From positions 12,951 to 52,948 of the forward strand of contig NZ_MWLM01000024.1 of the NCBI RefSeq assembly GCF_002198665.1: 39,998 bases of DNA. The letters are read 5' to 3'. A model generated the notes under the pieces. The model worked only from the letters and a program-made list of their open reading frames with translations, did no database searches and had not been told where the DNA came from. Origin of the DNA: Novosphingobium sp. B 225. Lineage in GTDB: Bacteria; Pseudomonadota; Alphaproteobacteria; Sphingomonadales; Sphingomonadaceae. The position numbers were made by a program, and so were the translations under genes. Positions 1-10,578 of the stretch are shown piece after piece. The first letter of the stretch is position 1; the number at the start of each line of letters is the position of its first letter.

Positions 1-409
1 ACCAGCCGCCGCCCGAATTCGTGCCGCCCGCTTGGCCGCCACCGTTCCAGCCGCCGCGCTGGCCGCGATCGCCGCTCCAGTTGGCGCTGGGCGCAGGAGC
101 GGCCTGCGGAACAGGAACGGCAACCGGGGCAACACGTTCTGGGGCCTGGGGGCGGGACCATCCGCCGCTGTCATTGCCGCCGCCGCCACGACCGGCCCAG
201 GTCTGCTGAGGCTGGGGCTGCGGCGCAGGACGGTTCCAGCCGCCTGCGCTGATATTCCCCGCCGCTTCATTGTCACCGCCGCGCCCACGCCAGCCGCCGC
301 GATCTTCACCGCCGGGCTCAGCCGAAGCGATGCCGGGCAAGGTCAGCGCCATCAAAGCCAGTGCAATCGCACTGCTGCGACCCCTATTGGAAAGCTTGCT
401 CACGGCCAT
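1..409 (-). CDS. Secreted Gly/Trp-rich protein, N-terminal part (RcnB-like?)
   Basis: The reading frame stays open to the window edge, so only the N-terminal 136 residues are visible. It begins MAVSKLSNRG, has a hydrophobic segment (about residues 13-28) and ends the signal peptide at a likely ASA|EPG cleavage site. The rest is low complexity: repeated GGW / RGGW / GGWN blocks broken by a Pro/Gln/Val-rich linker. I chose the ATG at 409 because GGAG lies 8 bases upstream; an in-frame ATG at 427 has no such site. Sphingomonad RcnB-like periplasmic proteins often carry similar GGW-rich N-terminal regions before a conserved C-terminal domain, but that domain would lie outside the window, so the family is inferred. 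It is codirectional with and 125 bases downstream of ettA. Confidence 0.6.
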   Translation of the reverse strand, partial: MAVSKLSNRGRSSAIALALMALTLPGIASAEPGGEDRGGWRGRGGDNEAAGNISAGGWNRPAPQPQPQQTWAGRGGGGNDSGGWSRPQAPERVAPVAVPVPQAAPAPSANWSGDRGQRGGWNGGGQAGGTNSGGGW

Positions 410-534
410 GGCCGTATCTCCATCCATCGCGCCGCACCATCGGCGGCGACCATGGCAGCATGGCTATCCGATTCGCGCTGTCGCAAAGGTGAATGACTTG
501 GTAAGCTATTCGTTCAGGTTTGGAGGGGCTGAAA

Positions 535-2214
<1,680 letters not shown>

Positions 2215-2450
2215 GCTGGATCCTTGATCTTAAGCGTAATGTTCGGGTTTGGCGCGCCTCTACAGGCCCGCACGCGGCGGGGCAAGCATGACGCGCGGCA
2301 GTGAATGCGCTGCGTGACTTACGATTGGTGGCAGAGCTGCAACAGGTGCGCGCGAATGTGCATGGCCCCGGTGGCACCTCTTCATGCAGATCGCTATAGA
2401 GGGCGTCCCAAAACATATCGGCTTTACCCCTGAAGCCTTTGGAGGATACC
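2215..2450. promoter_or_regulatory. Divergent intergenic region ettA / TonB receptor
   Basis: This 236-base spacer separates two divergent genes and must hold both promoters. On the plus side, TATAGA at 2395-2400 could be a -10 box about 50 bases before the receptor ATG, but I see no convincing -35. GGAGG at 2441-2445 is the receptor's Shine-Dalgarno. I see no operator-like repeat or riboswitch fold. Confidence 0.35.
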
Positions 2451-5168
2451 ATGAAATTCAAGCTTGTAGCGGCCTTTGTTGCCAGCACGTCGGCCTTTGC
2501 CTGGACGCCTGCGATGGCCCAGGATGCCGTCCCGCAGGCCGATACCGCGACCACCGGAGAGGAAGGCGAAATCATCGTCACCGCGACCCGCCGCAGCGAA
2601 GCGCTGTCGGACGTGCCGATCGCAGTTTCGGCGGTTTCAGGCGAAACCTTGGCCAAGAGCGGCGCGACCGATGTGCGCGCGCTCAACCAGGTTGCCCCTT
2701 CGCTGCTGGTTTCCGGTGCGACCAGCGAAGTCAACTTTTCCGCGCGTATCCGCGGGATTGGCACCGTGGGTGAAAACGCCGGTCTGGAAAGCTCGGTCGG
2801 CCTGTTCATCGATGGCGTGTACCGCAGCCGCACCGGCGTGGGCCTGACCGAACTGGGGGACATTGAACGCGTCGAAGTGCTGCGCGGGCCGCAAGGCACC
2901 CTGTTTGGCCGCAACAGCACCGCGGGTCTGATCAACATCGTCACCAAGGGGCCGGACCTGTCGGGCCTGATGGTCAAAGGTTCGGCCAGCTATGGCAACT
3001 ATGACTATTGGCGGCTTGATGGCGCGGTCAACGCGCCGCTTAGCGATACCGTTGCCGCGCGGCTCGATGGTGTGGTGATGAAGCGCGATGGCTTTATCAA
3101 GCAGATCACTCCGGGCGAACCGGCGATCAACGATCGCGATCGCTGGTTGTTGCGCGGCCAGCTGCTGTTCCAGCCGAACGACGACATGAAGCTGCGCCTG
3201 ATCGGCGATTACGGCGTGCACAAGGAAAACTGCTGCGGCGGCGTGCTGCTCAGCCCGGTGCGCAATCTCAGCCGCGGGACCGATGGCTTCCCGGTTGCTT
3301 CGGCCAACACCCTGCTGCCGCTGCTGCAGGCGTTCGGCGCGAACTATCAGGTGCCCCAAGGGACCGATCCGTATCAGCGCGTTGCGGCGACCACCAAGGG
3401 CGTCCCCTATCGCTCGGACAGCAAGGATTGGGGGCTTTCGGGCGAACTCAGCTGGAAGCTGGGCGAAGTCAACCTGACTGCGATCAGTGCCTATCGCGAT
3501 TATCTGAACGAACAGGGACAGGACGCCGACTTCCAGGCGATGGACATCCTGCGCCGCACCGATCTGGACCGACATTTCCGCATCTTTACCCAGGAATTGC
3601 GCTTGCAGGGTGAAGCGCTGGACGGGCGGGTCAACTGGCTGGTCGGCGGCTACTATGCCAATGAAAAGCTGTCTGTGGATGACGATATCAAGTACGGCGC
3701 GGACTATGAACGCTATGCCAACTGCCTGGCGGCGACCGCGCTTTCGGCGGCCAACGTCAACCCGGCATCGGCCACCTGTTCGAACCTGCCGACCACCAGC
3801 TGGCCGGGCTTCCAGGGCCTTGCTACGCTGACCGGCGCAGCGCGGCTGAACGGCACCGGCAACAACGGCTCGACCTTCAACCAGAAGAGCGAAAACTACG
3901 CATTCTTCACCCACAACACCTTCGATATCGTTGAAAACAAGCTGAAGCTGACGCTTGGTGCGCGCTATACGCACGAAACCAAGGATCTGACGGCGCAGGC
4001 GAATTTCACCAACACGCTGTGCCCTGCGATTCTGGCAACCCCGTTCCAGGCGCTGGCTTCGATCGCCTGCGTGATCAATGGCGCGGGGAGTTCGTTTGGC
4101 CAGGGCGCAACCGGCACGCATTTCGGTGAAGGTCAGTGGACCGGCACCGCAGTGCTGAGCTGGAAGCCCAGCAACGACGTGCTGGTCTATGGTTCGGCGT
4201 CAAAGGGCTACAAGGCCGGCGGGTTCAACCTGGACTTCTCGGCACTTGACCGTCCGTGCAGCACCACTGGCGGTTCCGCGGCGCAGAATGCTGCATGCAC
4301 TTCCTTGCTGGCCCGCCCGGCTTTCACCCCAGGGAATGCCCGTGCCGAAGCCACTGACCTGCAATTCGCCAGCGAAAAGGTGGACGCGTTCGAAGTGGGG
4401 ATGAAGTACAACGGACGCGGCTTTGATCTGAACGTTGCGGCGTTCTATCAGCGCTATTCCAACTACCAGCTCAACACCTTCAACGGGGTGAACTTCGAAG
4501 TTACCAACATCCAGGCTTGCAAGGATGGCCTGGCCGGGGCGGACATCGATGGCTCGTCGTTGACCGGGGCTTGCGCCAGCGACCGGCTCAAGCCGGGCGT
4601 CACTTCGAAGGGTTTTGAAGTGGAAGCCTTCCTGCGGCCGGCGCGCAACTTCGGGGTCAACCTGGGGCTGACCTATGCCGATACAAAGTACGCCAGCGAT
4701 CTGGTCGGCACGTCTGGGCGCGCGTTGAGCGCGGTGCTGTTCCAGCTGCCGGGCCGTGCGGTTTCGAACGCGCCGCAATATGTGGTTACGGCCGGGGTCA
4801 GCTGGACGCCGGAACTGGGCAGCACTGGCCTGACCGGTCTGGTCTACCTCGACACCCGCTTGCAGAGCGATACCAACACCGGGTCTGATTTGGATCTGGA
4901 AAAGATCCAGGATGCCTATGCGCTCTTCAATGGCCGCATCGGGGTCTATGGCCCGGGCAAGCGCTGGGGGGTTGAGCTGTGGGGCCAGAACCTGCTCAAC
5001 AAGAAGTACCAGATGATCGGTGCCGATATGCCGCTGCAAGGCAGCGGTACGTTCCGTGCGGTGGCTTCAGCCGCTTCGACCGGTCTGGCGGGCACTGCCA
5101 ACCAGCTGTTCGTCGGCTTCCCCGGCGAACCGCGCACCTATGGCGCGACGATCAAGTTCACGTACTGA
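2451..5168 (+). CDS. TonB-dependent outer-membrane receptor
   Basis: This 905-residue protein has a signal peptide (MKFKLVAAFV..., cleavage near AMA|QDA). A TonB-box-like EGEIIVTATRR follows, then a plug domain (about 45-160: DVPIAVSAVSGE..., RVEVLRGPQGTLFGRNSTAG) and a long beta-barrel ending in the aromatic C-terminus YGATIKFTY. Such receptors use TonB/ExbB/ExbD energy to import siderophores, vitamins or oligosaccharides; nothing here fixes the substrate. Several Cys pairs (ENCCGG, YANCLA...ATCSN, NIQACKD...TGACAS) lie in predicted extracellular loops, as is frequent in sphingomonad receptors. The ATG at 2451 is preferred over an in-frame TTG at 2439 because GGAGG sits 5 bases before it and the signal peptide starts there. 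It is probably monocistronic, since a strong terminator follows. Confidence 0.95.
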   Translation: MKFKLVAAFVASTSAFAWTPAMAQDAVPQADTATTGEEGEIIVTATRRSEALSDVPIAVSAVSGETLAKSGATDVRALNQVAPSLLVSGATSEVNFSARIRGIGTVGENAGLESSVGLFIDGVYRSRTGVGLTELGDIERVEVLRGPQGTLFGRNSTAGLINIVTKGPDLSGLMVKGSASYGNYDYWRLDGAVNAPLSDTVAARLDGVVMKRDGFIKQITPGEPAINDRDRWLLRGQLLFQPNDDMKLRLIGDYGVHKENCCGGVLLSPVRNLSRGTDGFPVASANTLLPLLQAFGANYQVPQGTDPYQRVAATTKGVPYRSDSKDWGLSGELSWKLGEVNLTAISAYRDYLNEQGQDADFQAMDILRRTDLDRHFRIFTQELRLQGEALDGRVNWLVGGYYANEKLSVDDDIKYGADYERYANCLAATALSAANVNPASATCSNLPTTSWPGFQGLATLTGAARLNGTGNNGSTFNQKSENYAFFTHNTFDIVENKLKLTLGARYTHETKDLTAQANFTNTLCPAILATPFQALASIACVINGAGSSFGQGATGTHFGEGQWTGTAVLSWKPSNDVLVYGSASKGYKAGGFNLDFSALDRPCSTTGGSAAQNAACTSLLARPAFTPGNARAEATDLQFASEKVDAFEVGMKYNGRGFDLNVAAFYQRYSNYQLNTFNGVNFEVTNIQACKDGLAGADIDGSSLTGACASDRLKPGVTSKGFEVEAFLRPARNFGVNLGLTYADTKYASDLVGTSGRALSAVLFQLPGRAVSNAPQYVVTAGVSWTPELGSTGLTGLVYLDTRLQSDTNTGSDLDLEKIQDAYALFNGRIGVYGPGKRWGVELWGQNLLNKKYQMIGADMPLQGSGTFRAVASAASTGLAGTANQLFVGFPGEPRTYGATIKFTY

Positions 5169-5193
5169 TCGGCGCACCAGCGGGATGAACATG

Positions 5194-5225
5194 GGGCCGG
5201 TGGGAGCAATCCCGCCGGCCCTTTT
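5194..5225 (+). terminator. Intrinsic terminator after the TonB receptor
   Basis: A 12-bp stem, GGGCCGGTGGGA (5194-5205) with TCCCGCCGGCCC (5210-5221), is complete apart from one G-T wobble. It closes on a stable GCAA tetraloop and is followed by TTTT (5222-5225). It starts 25 bases after the receptor stop codon. Confidence 0.88.
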
Positions 5226-5261
5226 GCTTGTGCTGACCGGGGCGTGCGTTAAAGCGCAGCC

Positions 5262-6146
5262 ATGGGGATCAAATCTGGCCTGGGCCACCTTCTGTCCGCA
5301 TTTTGCCGTGCCGCGCCTGCGGCGCTGGGCCCTGGACGCGTGTTTGAACGGCTGCGCTGGCGGCTGGGTATGGCGGCATACCGCCTTATCGGGAATAGTC
5401 CGGCGGACGCACAGCTGCGTGTGGTGCTCGCCCGCAATGGTGCGCGGATGGAATTGGCGCTGGACGAATTTGTCGATCGATCCATTTATTGCACCGGGGA
5501 ATGGGAGCCGCGTGAAACTGAATTGATCCGCCGCCGTTTGCGCCCGGGGGACTGCATGGTCGATGTCGGGTCCTACATCGGCTGGTTCACCTTGCTCGGC
5601 GCGCGGCTGGTTGGTCCGGCGGGCAGGGTAATCGCGTTTGAAGCCAATCCGGCCACTTATGCGCGGCTTCAGCGCAACCTGTCACTGAATGGCCTGACTC
5701 AGGTGGAACCGCACAATCGTGCAGTGGGGGATCAGCCGGGCCGGGTCCGCATCGGATCGCGCACACCCGGCAATGCCGGGGGCGATTTCGTCGATTTCAG
5801 TCAGTCAGACGCGGCAGACGGGGTGGAGGTCGTGCTGCTCGATGATGTGCTGCGGGATCAGTCGGTCCGGGTGCTCAAGATCGATATCGAAGGAGCAGAG
5901 GCCAAGGCGCTGCGCGGGGCGCGTGAATTGATGGCCCGGGCCGACGCGCCCGATCTGGTGCTTGAACTGACCCCGGCCTATATTCGAGCGGCCGGTGATG
6001 ATCCGGCGGAATTGGTCGAACTGTTGCGCAGCAGCGGCTATCGCTTGCTGGAAATCGGGCAGTTCGCGCTGGCCCTGCCGCAGGGAGATCTGGCCAAGCG
6101 GGAGCAGACCTATCTCTATTGCACCAAGGATTTGGAACTGGGCTGA
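5262..6146 (+). CDS. FkbM family methyltransferase
   Basis: This is a 294-residue SAM-dependent methyltransferase. The class I Rossmann motif VDVGSYIGWFTLLGA lies near residues 100-114, motif II is IAFEANPATYARLQRNLSLNG, and the FkbM-typical C-terminal core VLKIDIEGAEAKALRGA lies near 203-219. FkbM proteins O-methylate sugars, polyketides or other small molecules; the substrate cannot be read from the sequence. The N-terminal 60 residues before the domain are basic and amphipathic and lack a signal peptide, so I expect a cytoplasmic enzyme. It starts at an ATG 36 bases after a terminator and is followed by a codirectional peptidase gene 41 bases on. A link to the distant polysaccharide locus is possible but unsupported. 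Confidence 0.9.
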   Translation: MGIKSGLGHLLSAFCRAAPAALGPGRVFERLRWRLGMAAYRLIGNSPADAQLRVVLARNGARMELALDEFVDRSIYCTGEWEPRETELIRRRLRPGDCMVDVGSYIGWFTLLGARLVGPAGRVIAFEANPATYARLQRNLSLNGLTQVEPHNRAVGDQPGRVRIGSRTPGNAGGDFVDFSQSDAADGVEVVLLDDVLRDQSVRVLKIDIEGAEAKALRGARELMARADAPDLVLELTPAYIRAAGDDPAELVELLRSSGYRLLEIGQFALALPQGDLAKREQTYLYCTKDLELG

Positions 6147-6187
6147 ACAGCTTGTTTTCGTAGCGGGCACGGCTTACCCCTTTGGTG

Positions 6188-7519
6188 ATGAGAAACCTGC
6201 TCCGCACCGCCGCCTGTTCCGCCCTGGTCCTTGCCTCTGCTGTTTCAGCGCAGGAGCCGCAAACCGTCAGCTGGGAGATCCTGGCTGACCTTACGACCGA
6301 AATTGGCCCGCGCCTGCCCGGCTCACCGCGCGAGGCGGCAGCACGGGACTGGGCTGTGGTGCGGCTCAAGGCGCTGGGGCTGGCCAATGTGCGCAGCGAG
6401 GCCTTTACCATTCCAGGCTGGGTGCGCGGCGTGGAAGTTGCGCAGTTGACCGCACCCTATCCGCACAAGCTGCATATCACCGCACTGGGCAATTCTGCCC
6501 CGACCCCGGCAGCCGGGATCAGCGGTGAACTGATCTATTTCCAGTCGCTTGCCGCGTTGCAGGCGGCCCCCGATAGTGCAGTGAAAGGCAAAATCGCCTT
6601 CATCGATCATGCGATGAAGGCCAATCAGGACGGTTCGGGCTATGGCCCTTCCGGTCAGGCCCGGCGGCAGGGACCCAGTGTGGCTTCGGCCAAGGGCGCA
6701 GTGGCGGTGGTGATCCGTTCGATCGGGACCGATCACAACCGCGATCCGCACACCGGTGTCACGAATTTTGACCGCGGTGCGGCGGCGATTCCGGCCGGAG
6801 CGGTTTCGGCCCCCGATGCCGATCTGATCGCCCGCGTGGCTGCCAAGGGCAAGCCAATGACGGTTGCCCTGACGTTGACGGGACGTCCCCAGGCCGGCCT
6901 GCCATCGGGCAATGTCGTGGCCGAAGTGCCGGGGCGCGATCCGACATTGCCCGCGATCCTGATCGGCTGCCATCTCGACAGCTGGGATCTGGGCACCGGG
7001 GCAATCGATGATGCCTCTGGCTGCGCGATCATCACTGATGCTGCGTTGCGGCTGAAAGCGCAGGGACAACCGCTGCGCACCGTGCGACTGTTGTGGGCAG
7101 GCAGCGAAGAGCTGGGCGGGTTTGGCGGCGATGCTTTTGCAGCCGCCCACGCCAACGTTCCGCATGCTTTGGCGATGGAAAGCGATTTCGGCGCGGACCG
7201 GGTATGGCGGGTAGGTTTTCGCCTGTCAGAGGCCAACAAGCCTCTCGCGGACAAGGTCGCTGCTGCGCTCGCTCCGCTGGGGATCGTGCGCGGGGCTAAT
7301 CGCGCCAATGGCGGGACGGACGTGGAACCGATGATTGAGCGTCAGAAGCTGTCCGTGATCGATCTGGATCAGGACGGCTCCCGCTATTTCGATCTGCACC
7401 ACACTCCGGATGATACGCTGGACAAGGTCGATCCGGTGCAGCTGGAGCAGAACGTCCAGGCCTGGCTCGCCGTGCTGGGGATTGTCGCGAACGAGGCGGG
7501 GCCGATCAGCCCGAACTGA
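6188..7519 (+). CDS. Secreted M28-family zinc metallopeptidase (carboxypeptidase Q-like)
   Basis: This 443-residue protein has an N-terminal signal peptide (MRNLLRTAACSALVLASAVSAQ, cleavage near SAQ|EP). A PA-like insert domain (about 110-230) precedes a peptidase domain. Metal-ligand motifs of family M28 are present: GCHLDSWDLGTGAIDDASG (about 259-277, His and bridging Asp), GSEELGG (about 305-311, catalytic/ligand Glu pair), LAMESDFGADR, and YFDLHHTPDDTLDKV near 400 (last His ligand). This order is that of plasma glutamate carboxypeptidase (CPQ) homologues, which release N-terminal residues or split dipeptides in the periplasm. I prefer the ATG at 6188 over upstream in-frame TTG/GTG at 6182/6185. 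It converges with the following membrane-protein gene; the last 14 bases overlap. Confidence 0.92.
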   Translation: MRNLLRTAACSALVLASAVSAQEPQTVSWEILADLTTEIGPRLPGSPREAAARDWAVVRLKALGLANVRSEAFTIPGWVRGVEVAQLTAPYPHKLHITALGNSAPTPAAGISGELIYFQSLAALQAAPDSAVKGKIAFIDHAMKANQDGSGYGPSGQARRQGPSVASAKGAVAVVIRSIGTDHNRDPHTGVTNFDRGAAAIPAGAVSAPDADLIARVAAKGKPMTVALTLTGRPQAGLPSGNVVAEVPGRDPTLPAILIGCHLDSWDLGTGAIDDASGCAIITDAALRLKAQGQPLRTVRLLWAGSEELGGFGGDAFAAAHANVPHALAMESDFGADRVWRVGFRLSEANKPLADKVAAALAPLGIVRGANRANGGTDVEPMIERQKLSVIDLDQDGSRYFDLHHTPDDTLDKVDPVQLEQNVQAWLAVLGIVANEAGPISPN

Positions 7520-8528
7520 TCGCCCGCGCTAGTTGCCGCGCGGCACGGGGGAGCAAGGCATAGCCGATGAACCACATCGGCAGCACGGTGAAGCCCCAGT
7601 AGAAGTTGTCGCTGCGCGAAAACAGCATCAGCATCAGCGCATAGCCGCCCAGCAGCAGCTGCGCGAACCACGCGCTGCGTCCGGGCAGGGCCAGCCAGCC
7701 CAGCCCGGGCAGCAGGGCCAGCAGCATGGCAATCGGCTGGGGCAGGACCTGCCAGACGGAGGTATAGGCCACCCCCATCAGGAACCCGCGCAGGCCCTGG
7801 CCGCCGCTCCACCCCTGTGACGGCAGGTCTTCGGGGCGTACCACCTGAGCGACGAAATGGGCGTGGATCGCCATCGCCCCGGCAAACACGGCCAGTACGC
7901 CAATCCAGCGAAAGGCCGCCGCCCGGTCCCGCTGAACCAGCGCAAAGGCCAGCGCCAGCAGCGCATAGGGCAGCGCCAGTTCGCGCAGCAGCAACGCTGT
8001 GCCGATCACCAGGACTTCCGCCCAGGGCCAGCCGCGCAGACGGCAAGCCAGTGCCAGGGTCAATAGCAGTCCAACCCATGGCTCGGTCCCCACAAGCAGC
8101 CCCTGGTTGGCCAGTGCCAGCGCGCCCAACGCCAATCCCGCCAGCGAAGCGATCCGCTCGGCCCGGCTGACCAACGGCACCAGCGCCCGGGTCCAGACCA
8201 GTAGCGCCGCCACGGCCAGCCCCATGGCCAGCCCCTGCATTGCCCCCCAGCCCAACCGGGCCGCAAGCACCGACAGTGCCGGTTCGCGCATGGTGAAGAA
8301 GGGGTGCAGCGGATAGCCATGTTCGCGCTGCAATTCGGCCGCCGCCTGATGATAAGGCACGCCTTGCGCAACCCGCGCGGTCACGTCGCGGAACAGCATC
8401 AGGTCGGTATATTCGTTGCCTACCGCCCCGTCTGGCCGGACCGTGGGGGCCACAAAGCACCACGCCGCGCCCAGCAGGAACAGGCCCAGTACCAGCAAGG
8501 CCAGTGGGCGGGGCAGGCGCTCCAGCAT
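7506..8528 (-). CDS. Polytopic membrane protein at the end of the T4SS operon (possible GT-C fold)
   Basis: The protein of about 340 residues has roughly nine hydrophobic helices. After the first helix comes a hydrophilic loop with NEYTDLMLFRDVTARVAQGVPYHQAAA, with acidic residues early in the first periplasmic loop, as in GT-C glycosyltransferases and DUF2029-like proteins. I cannot assign a family. Its reading frame can also start at a TTG (8543) that overlaps the virB11 stop as TTGA; I list the ATG at 8528, and the difference is five residues. The coupling to virB11 puts it in the secretion operon's transcript. It resembles no VirB subunit, so it may be a passenger or may modify an envelope polymer. 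Confidence 0.7.
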   Translation of the reverse strand: MLERLPRPLALLVLGLFLLGAAWCFVAPTVRPDGAVGNEYTDLMLFRDVTARVAQGVPYHQAAAELQREHGYPLHPFFTMREPALSVLAARLGWGAMQGLAMGLAVAALLVWTRALVPLVSRAERIASLAGLALGALALANQGLLVGTEPWVGLLLTLALACRLRGWPWAEVLVIGTALLLRELALPYALLALAFALVQRDRAAAFRWIGVLAVFAGAMAIHAHFVAQVVRPEDLPSQGWSGGQGLRGFLMGVAYTSVWQVLPQPIAMLLALLPGLGWLALPGRSAWFAQLLLGGYALMLMLFSRSDNFYWGFTVLPMWFIGYALLPRAARQLARAISSG

Positions 8529-8539
8529 CGCGCCGCCGC

Positions 8540-9517
8540 TCAACCGATCACCTGCACTTGCGCAATCCGGCGGCGGCCGTGGCGGTGCTCAAGCTGGACC
8601 ACGATGTCGAGCGAGCGGCGCACATAAGTTACCACATCGTCCCAGCCCATCCGCGTGCCCGCCTGCATCACCAGCAGAGCGAGCTGATCAACCGCGCGCA
8701 GCGGCGAATCCGCGTGGATCGAGCTCATCGAGCCGGGATGCCCGGTGTTGACCGCGCGCAGGAAACTGATCGCCTCGACCCCGCGCACTTCGCCCAGCAC
8801 GATCCGGTCAGGCCGCATCCGCAGCGACGCGGTGAGCAGGTCTTCAGCCGTCACATCGGCCTCGCCCATGGCGCCGCGCACGGCAATCAGGCCGACGGCA
8901 TTGGGATGGTCGATCTGCAGTTCGGGCGTATCCTCGATCAGCACCAGCCGTTCCTCGTGCCCCACTTCGCGCAGCAAGGTGTTGAGAAAGGTCGTTTTAC
9001 CGGTGGCAGTGCCGCCCGATACCAGGATGTTGCGGCGTTCGCGCACCGCGCGGCGCAGCATCGCGACCGGACCCTCGGCAGGGTCGAGCGGGGGGCGGCT
9101 GGCAGGTGCATGTCCGGCGGCGATCAGATCGGCATCAGCGAAAGCCCCGGTTTCGGCATAGTCCTCAAGGCTTAACCCCGCGATCACGTGCTTGCGGATC
9201 GCTATGGCGATTTCGCCGCGGGTGGCCGGGGGAAGGATTACCTGCACGCGCTCTCCGCCGGGCAGACTGGCAGAAAGCAGGGGATGTTCGCGGCTGATCC
9301 CTTGCGCGCTGGTCGCGGCGACTTGCCGGACCAGTCGGGTCAGCGTCTCTTGCCCCAGTTCGGCCACCTCGATCCGTTCGGGCACCTGACCCAGCCGCTC
9401 GACCCACAATTCTCCCGGGCGGTTGATATACAGGTCAGTCACGTCCGGTTCGGTCAGCCAGGCCTGCAAAGGCGCCAGGAATGCGCCGAGATAGACGTTG
9501 TCTGCCGTGCTGTTCAC
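8540..9517 (-). CDS. virB11: VirB11-like hexameric secretion ATPase
   Basis: This 325-residue secretion NTPase has an N-terminal domain with LQAWLTEPDVTDLYINRPGELWVE, typical of VirB11/TrbB. The C-terminal RecA-like domain has Walker A GGTATGKTTFLNTLL (about 165-179), an Asp box VLIEDTPELQ, Walker B RIVLGEVRGVEAISFL and a His-box GHPGSMSSIHA. It assembles as a hexamer on the inner membrane's cytoplasmic face and switches the T4SS between pilus assembly and substrate transfer. It starts at a GTG that overlaps the virB10 stop as GTGA. All catalytic motifs look intact. Confidence 0.95.
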   Translation of the reverse strand: MNSTADNVYLGAFLAPLQAWLTEPDVTDLYINRPGELWVERLGQVPERIEVAELGQETLTRLVRQVAATSAQGISREHPLLSASLPGGERVQVILPPATRGEIAIAIRKHVIAGLSLEDYAETGAFADADLIAAGHAPASRPPLDPAEGPVAMLRRAVRERRNILVSGGTATGKTTFLNTLLREVGHEERLVLIEDTPELQIDHPNAVGLIAVRGAMGEADVTAEDLLTASLRMRPDRIVLGEVRGVEAISFLRAVNTGHPGSMSSIHADSPLRAVDQLALLVMQAGTRMGWDDVVTYVRRSLDIVVQLEHRHGRRRIAQVQVIG

Positions 9518-10578
9518 TGTTCGACCGACGAAAAATCAAGATCGCGCGTCACAAAGACCGAAACCGATGAGCCTTGCTTGACCTTGATTGTTGGCTTGAC
9601 CGCTTCCTGCCCGGGCACTTGGACCGAATTGGTGGAACCAGGCAGGCCCAGGATCACTGTTCCATCGGTGACGCTGCGGGTGGCGAGGCCAACGCCGATG
9701 TCGAGCGCGGATTGCAGGATTGCTGCGCCGAAACGGGAGAAGAAGTGACTGTTGACCTTGCCTTTGACACCGGTGCGGCCCTGTGGGTCGGCGGCGGGGC
9801 TGTCGAGCGCGATCTGCACGCCATCAGGGCGGGTCAGCCGCTGCCAATTAATGCCGATCCGGTTCTGGCCCAGCGCGACGTCTGCCTGGTATTCGCCGAA
9901 CAGGCGGCTGCCACGCTGGATCAGCACCTTGCTTCCGTCGAAACTGCGCACATCGCGTGAAATGATCGCGCGGGCAAAGCCGGGGCGGTTGGAATCGAGC
10001 GCGGTTTCCAGCACGGCCTGGATGATCGCACCCTGCGGCACGGTCAGCCCCGGATTGGCAAATCGCGAAGCAGTGACGCGGTTTGCGCCTGCACCGGCGG
10101 CAGGCTGGGGCGGCGCGGGCACTTCCACTGCGGGCGACGTTGGCGCCGGGGGCAGGGCAATCGGCGGTCCCTGATAGTAGGGCGGGTTCTGCACCCGGGG
10201 CGCGCTTGGCACCCCTGGCAGGGTGCGGGGAACGGACGTAGGGACAGTCGGGGGCGGGGGGATAAACCCTTGGGCGGAGCCGGCTCCAAGCCCTTGCAGT
10301 CCGCCAACAGTCGGTCTGTAGCCATAGGCATCGGCCCAGGCGCTGTCAGCCGGAACGGCGAGTTCTGGCGGAGCGCTGATCGTGCCGCTACCAGCCACCT
10401 GGCGCGGGATCGTTCCGCGCGTCACCACGGATTGGCGGCGAGCCTCCAACGCGCTGAACAGACCGATTGCACCCAGCGCCATAGCTCCGGCAAAAATCCA
10501 CACCGCGCGATTGCGGACTGGGCCAGCGACCAGCGGGCGACCCTCTGAAGCGGGATCCGGCATGGTCTCTTCGCTCAT
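9514..10578 (-). CDS. virB10: VirB10/TrbI-like T4SS core-complex protein
   Basis: The 354-residue protein has a short cytoplasmic N-terminus, one membrane helix (about residues 26-44), a Pro-rich periplasmic stretch (about 85-175, many PPP/PxxP) and a C-terminal VirB10/TrbI domain. That domain carries VTASRFANPGLTVPQGAIIQAVLETALDSNRPG, then RDVRSFDGSKVLIQRGSRLFGEYQ. VirB10 spans both membranes and forms the outer-membrane pore with VirB7 and VirB9. I chose the ATG at 10578, which overlaps the virB9 stop as ATGA; the frame is open 61 codons further upstream, but that lies inside virB9. Length is on the short side for the family (about 360-450). Confidence 0.95.
   Translation of the reverse strand: MSEETMPDPASEGRPLVAGPVRNRAVWIFAGAMALGAIGLFSALEARRQSVVTRGTIPRQVAGSGTISAPPELAVPADSAWADAYGYRPTVGGLQGLGAGSAQGFIPPPPTVPTSVPRTLPGVPSAPRVQNPPYYQGPPIALPPAPTSPAVEVPAPPQPAAGAGANRVTASRFANPGLTVPQGAIIQAVLETALDSNRPGFARAIISRDVRSFDGSKVLIQRGSRLFGEYQADVALGQNRIGINWQRLTRPDGVQIALDSPAADPQGRTGVKGKVNSHFFSRFGAAILQSALDIGVGLATRSVTDGTVILGLPGSTNSVQVPGQEAVKPTIKVKQGSSVSVFVTRDLDFSSVEQ

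Noticed and set aside
2372..2387. TGGCAC...TGC resembling a sigma-54 promoter before the TonB receptor
   Set aside because: The GG and GC elements are 11 bases apart, not the strict 10, so the match fails.
2637..4121. 494-codon open frame on the minus strand
   Set aside because: It is antisense to the TonB receptor, which is certain; composition is Arg/Gln/Ala-rich without motifs.
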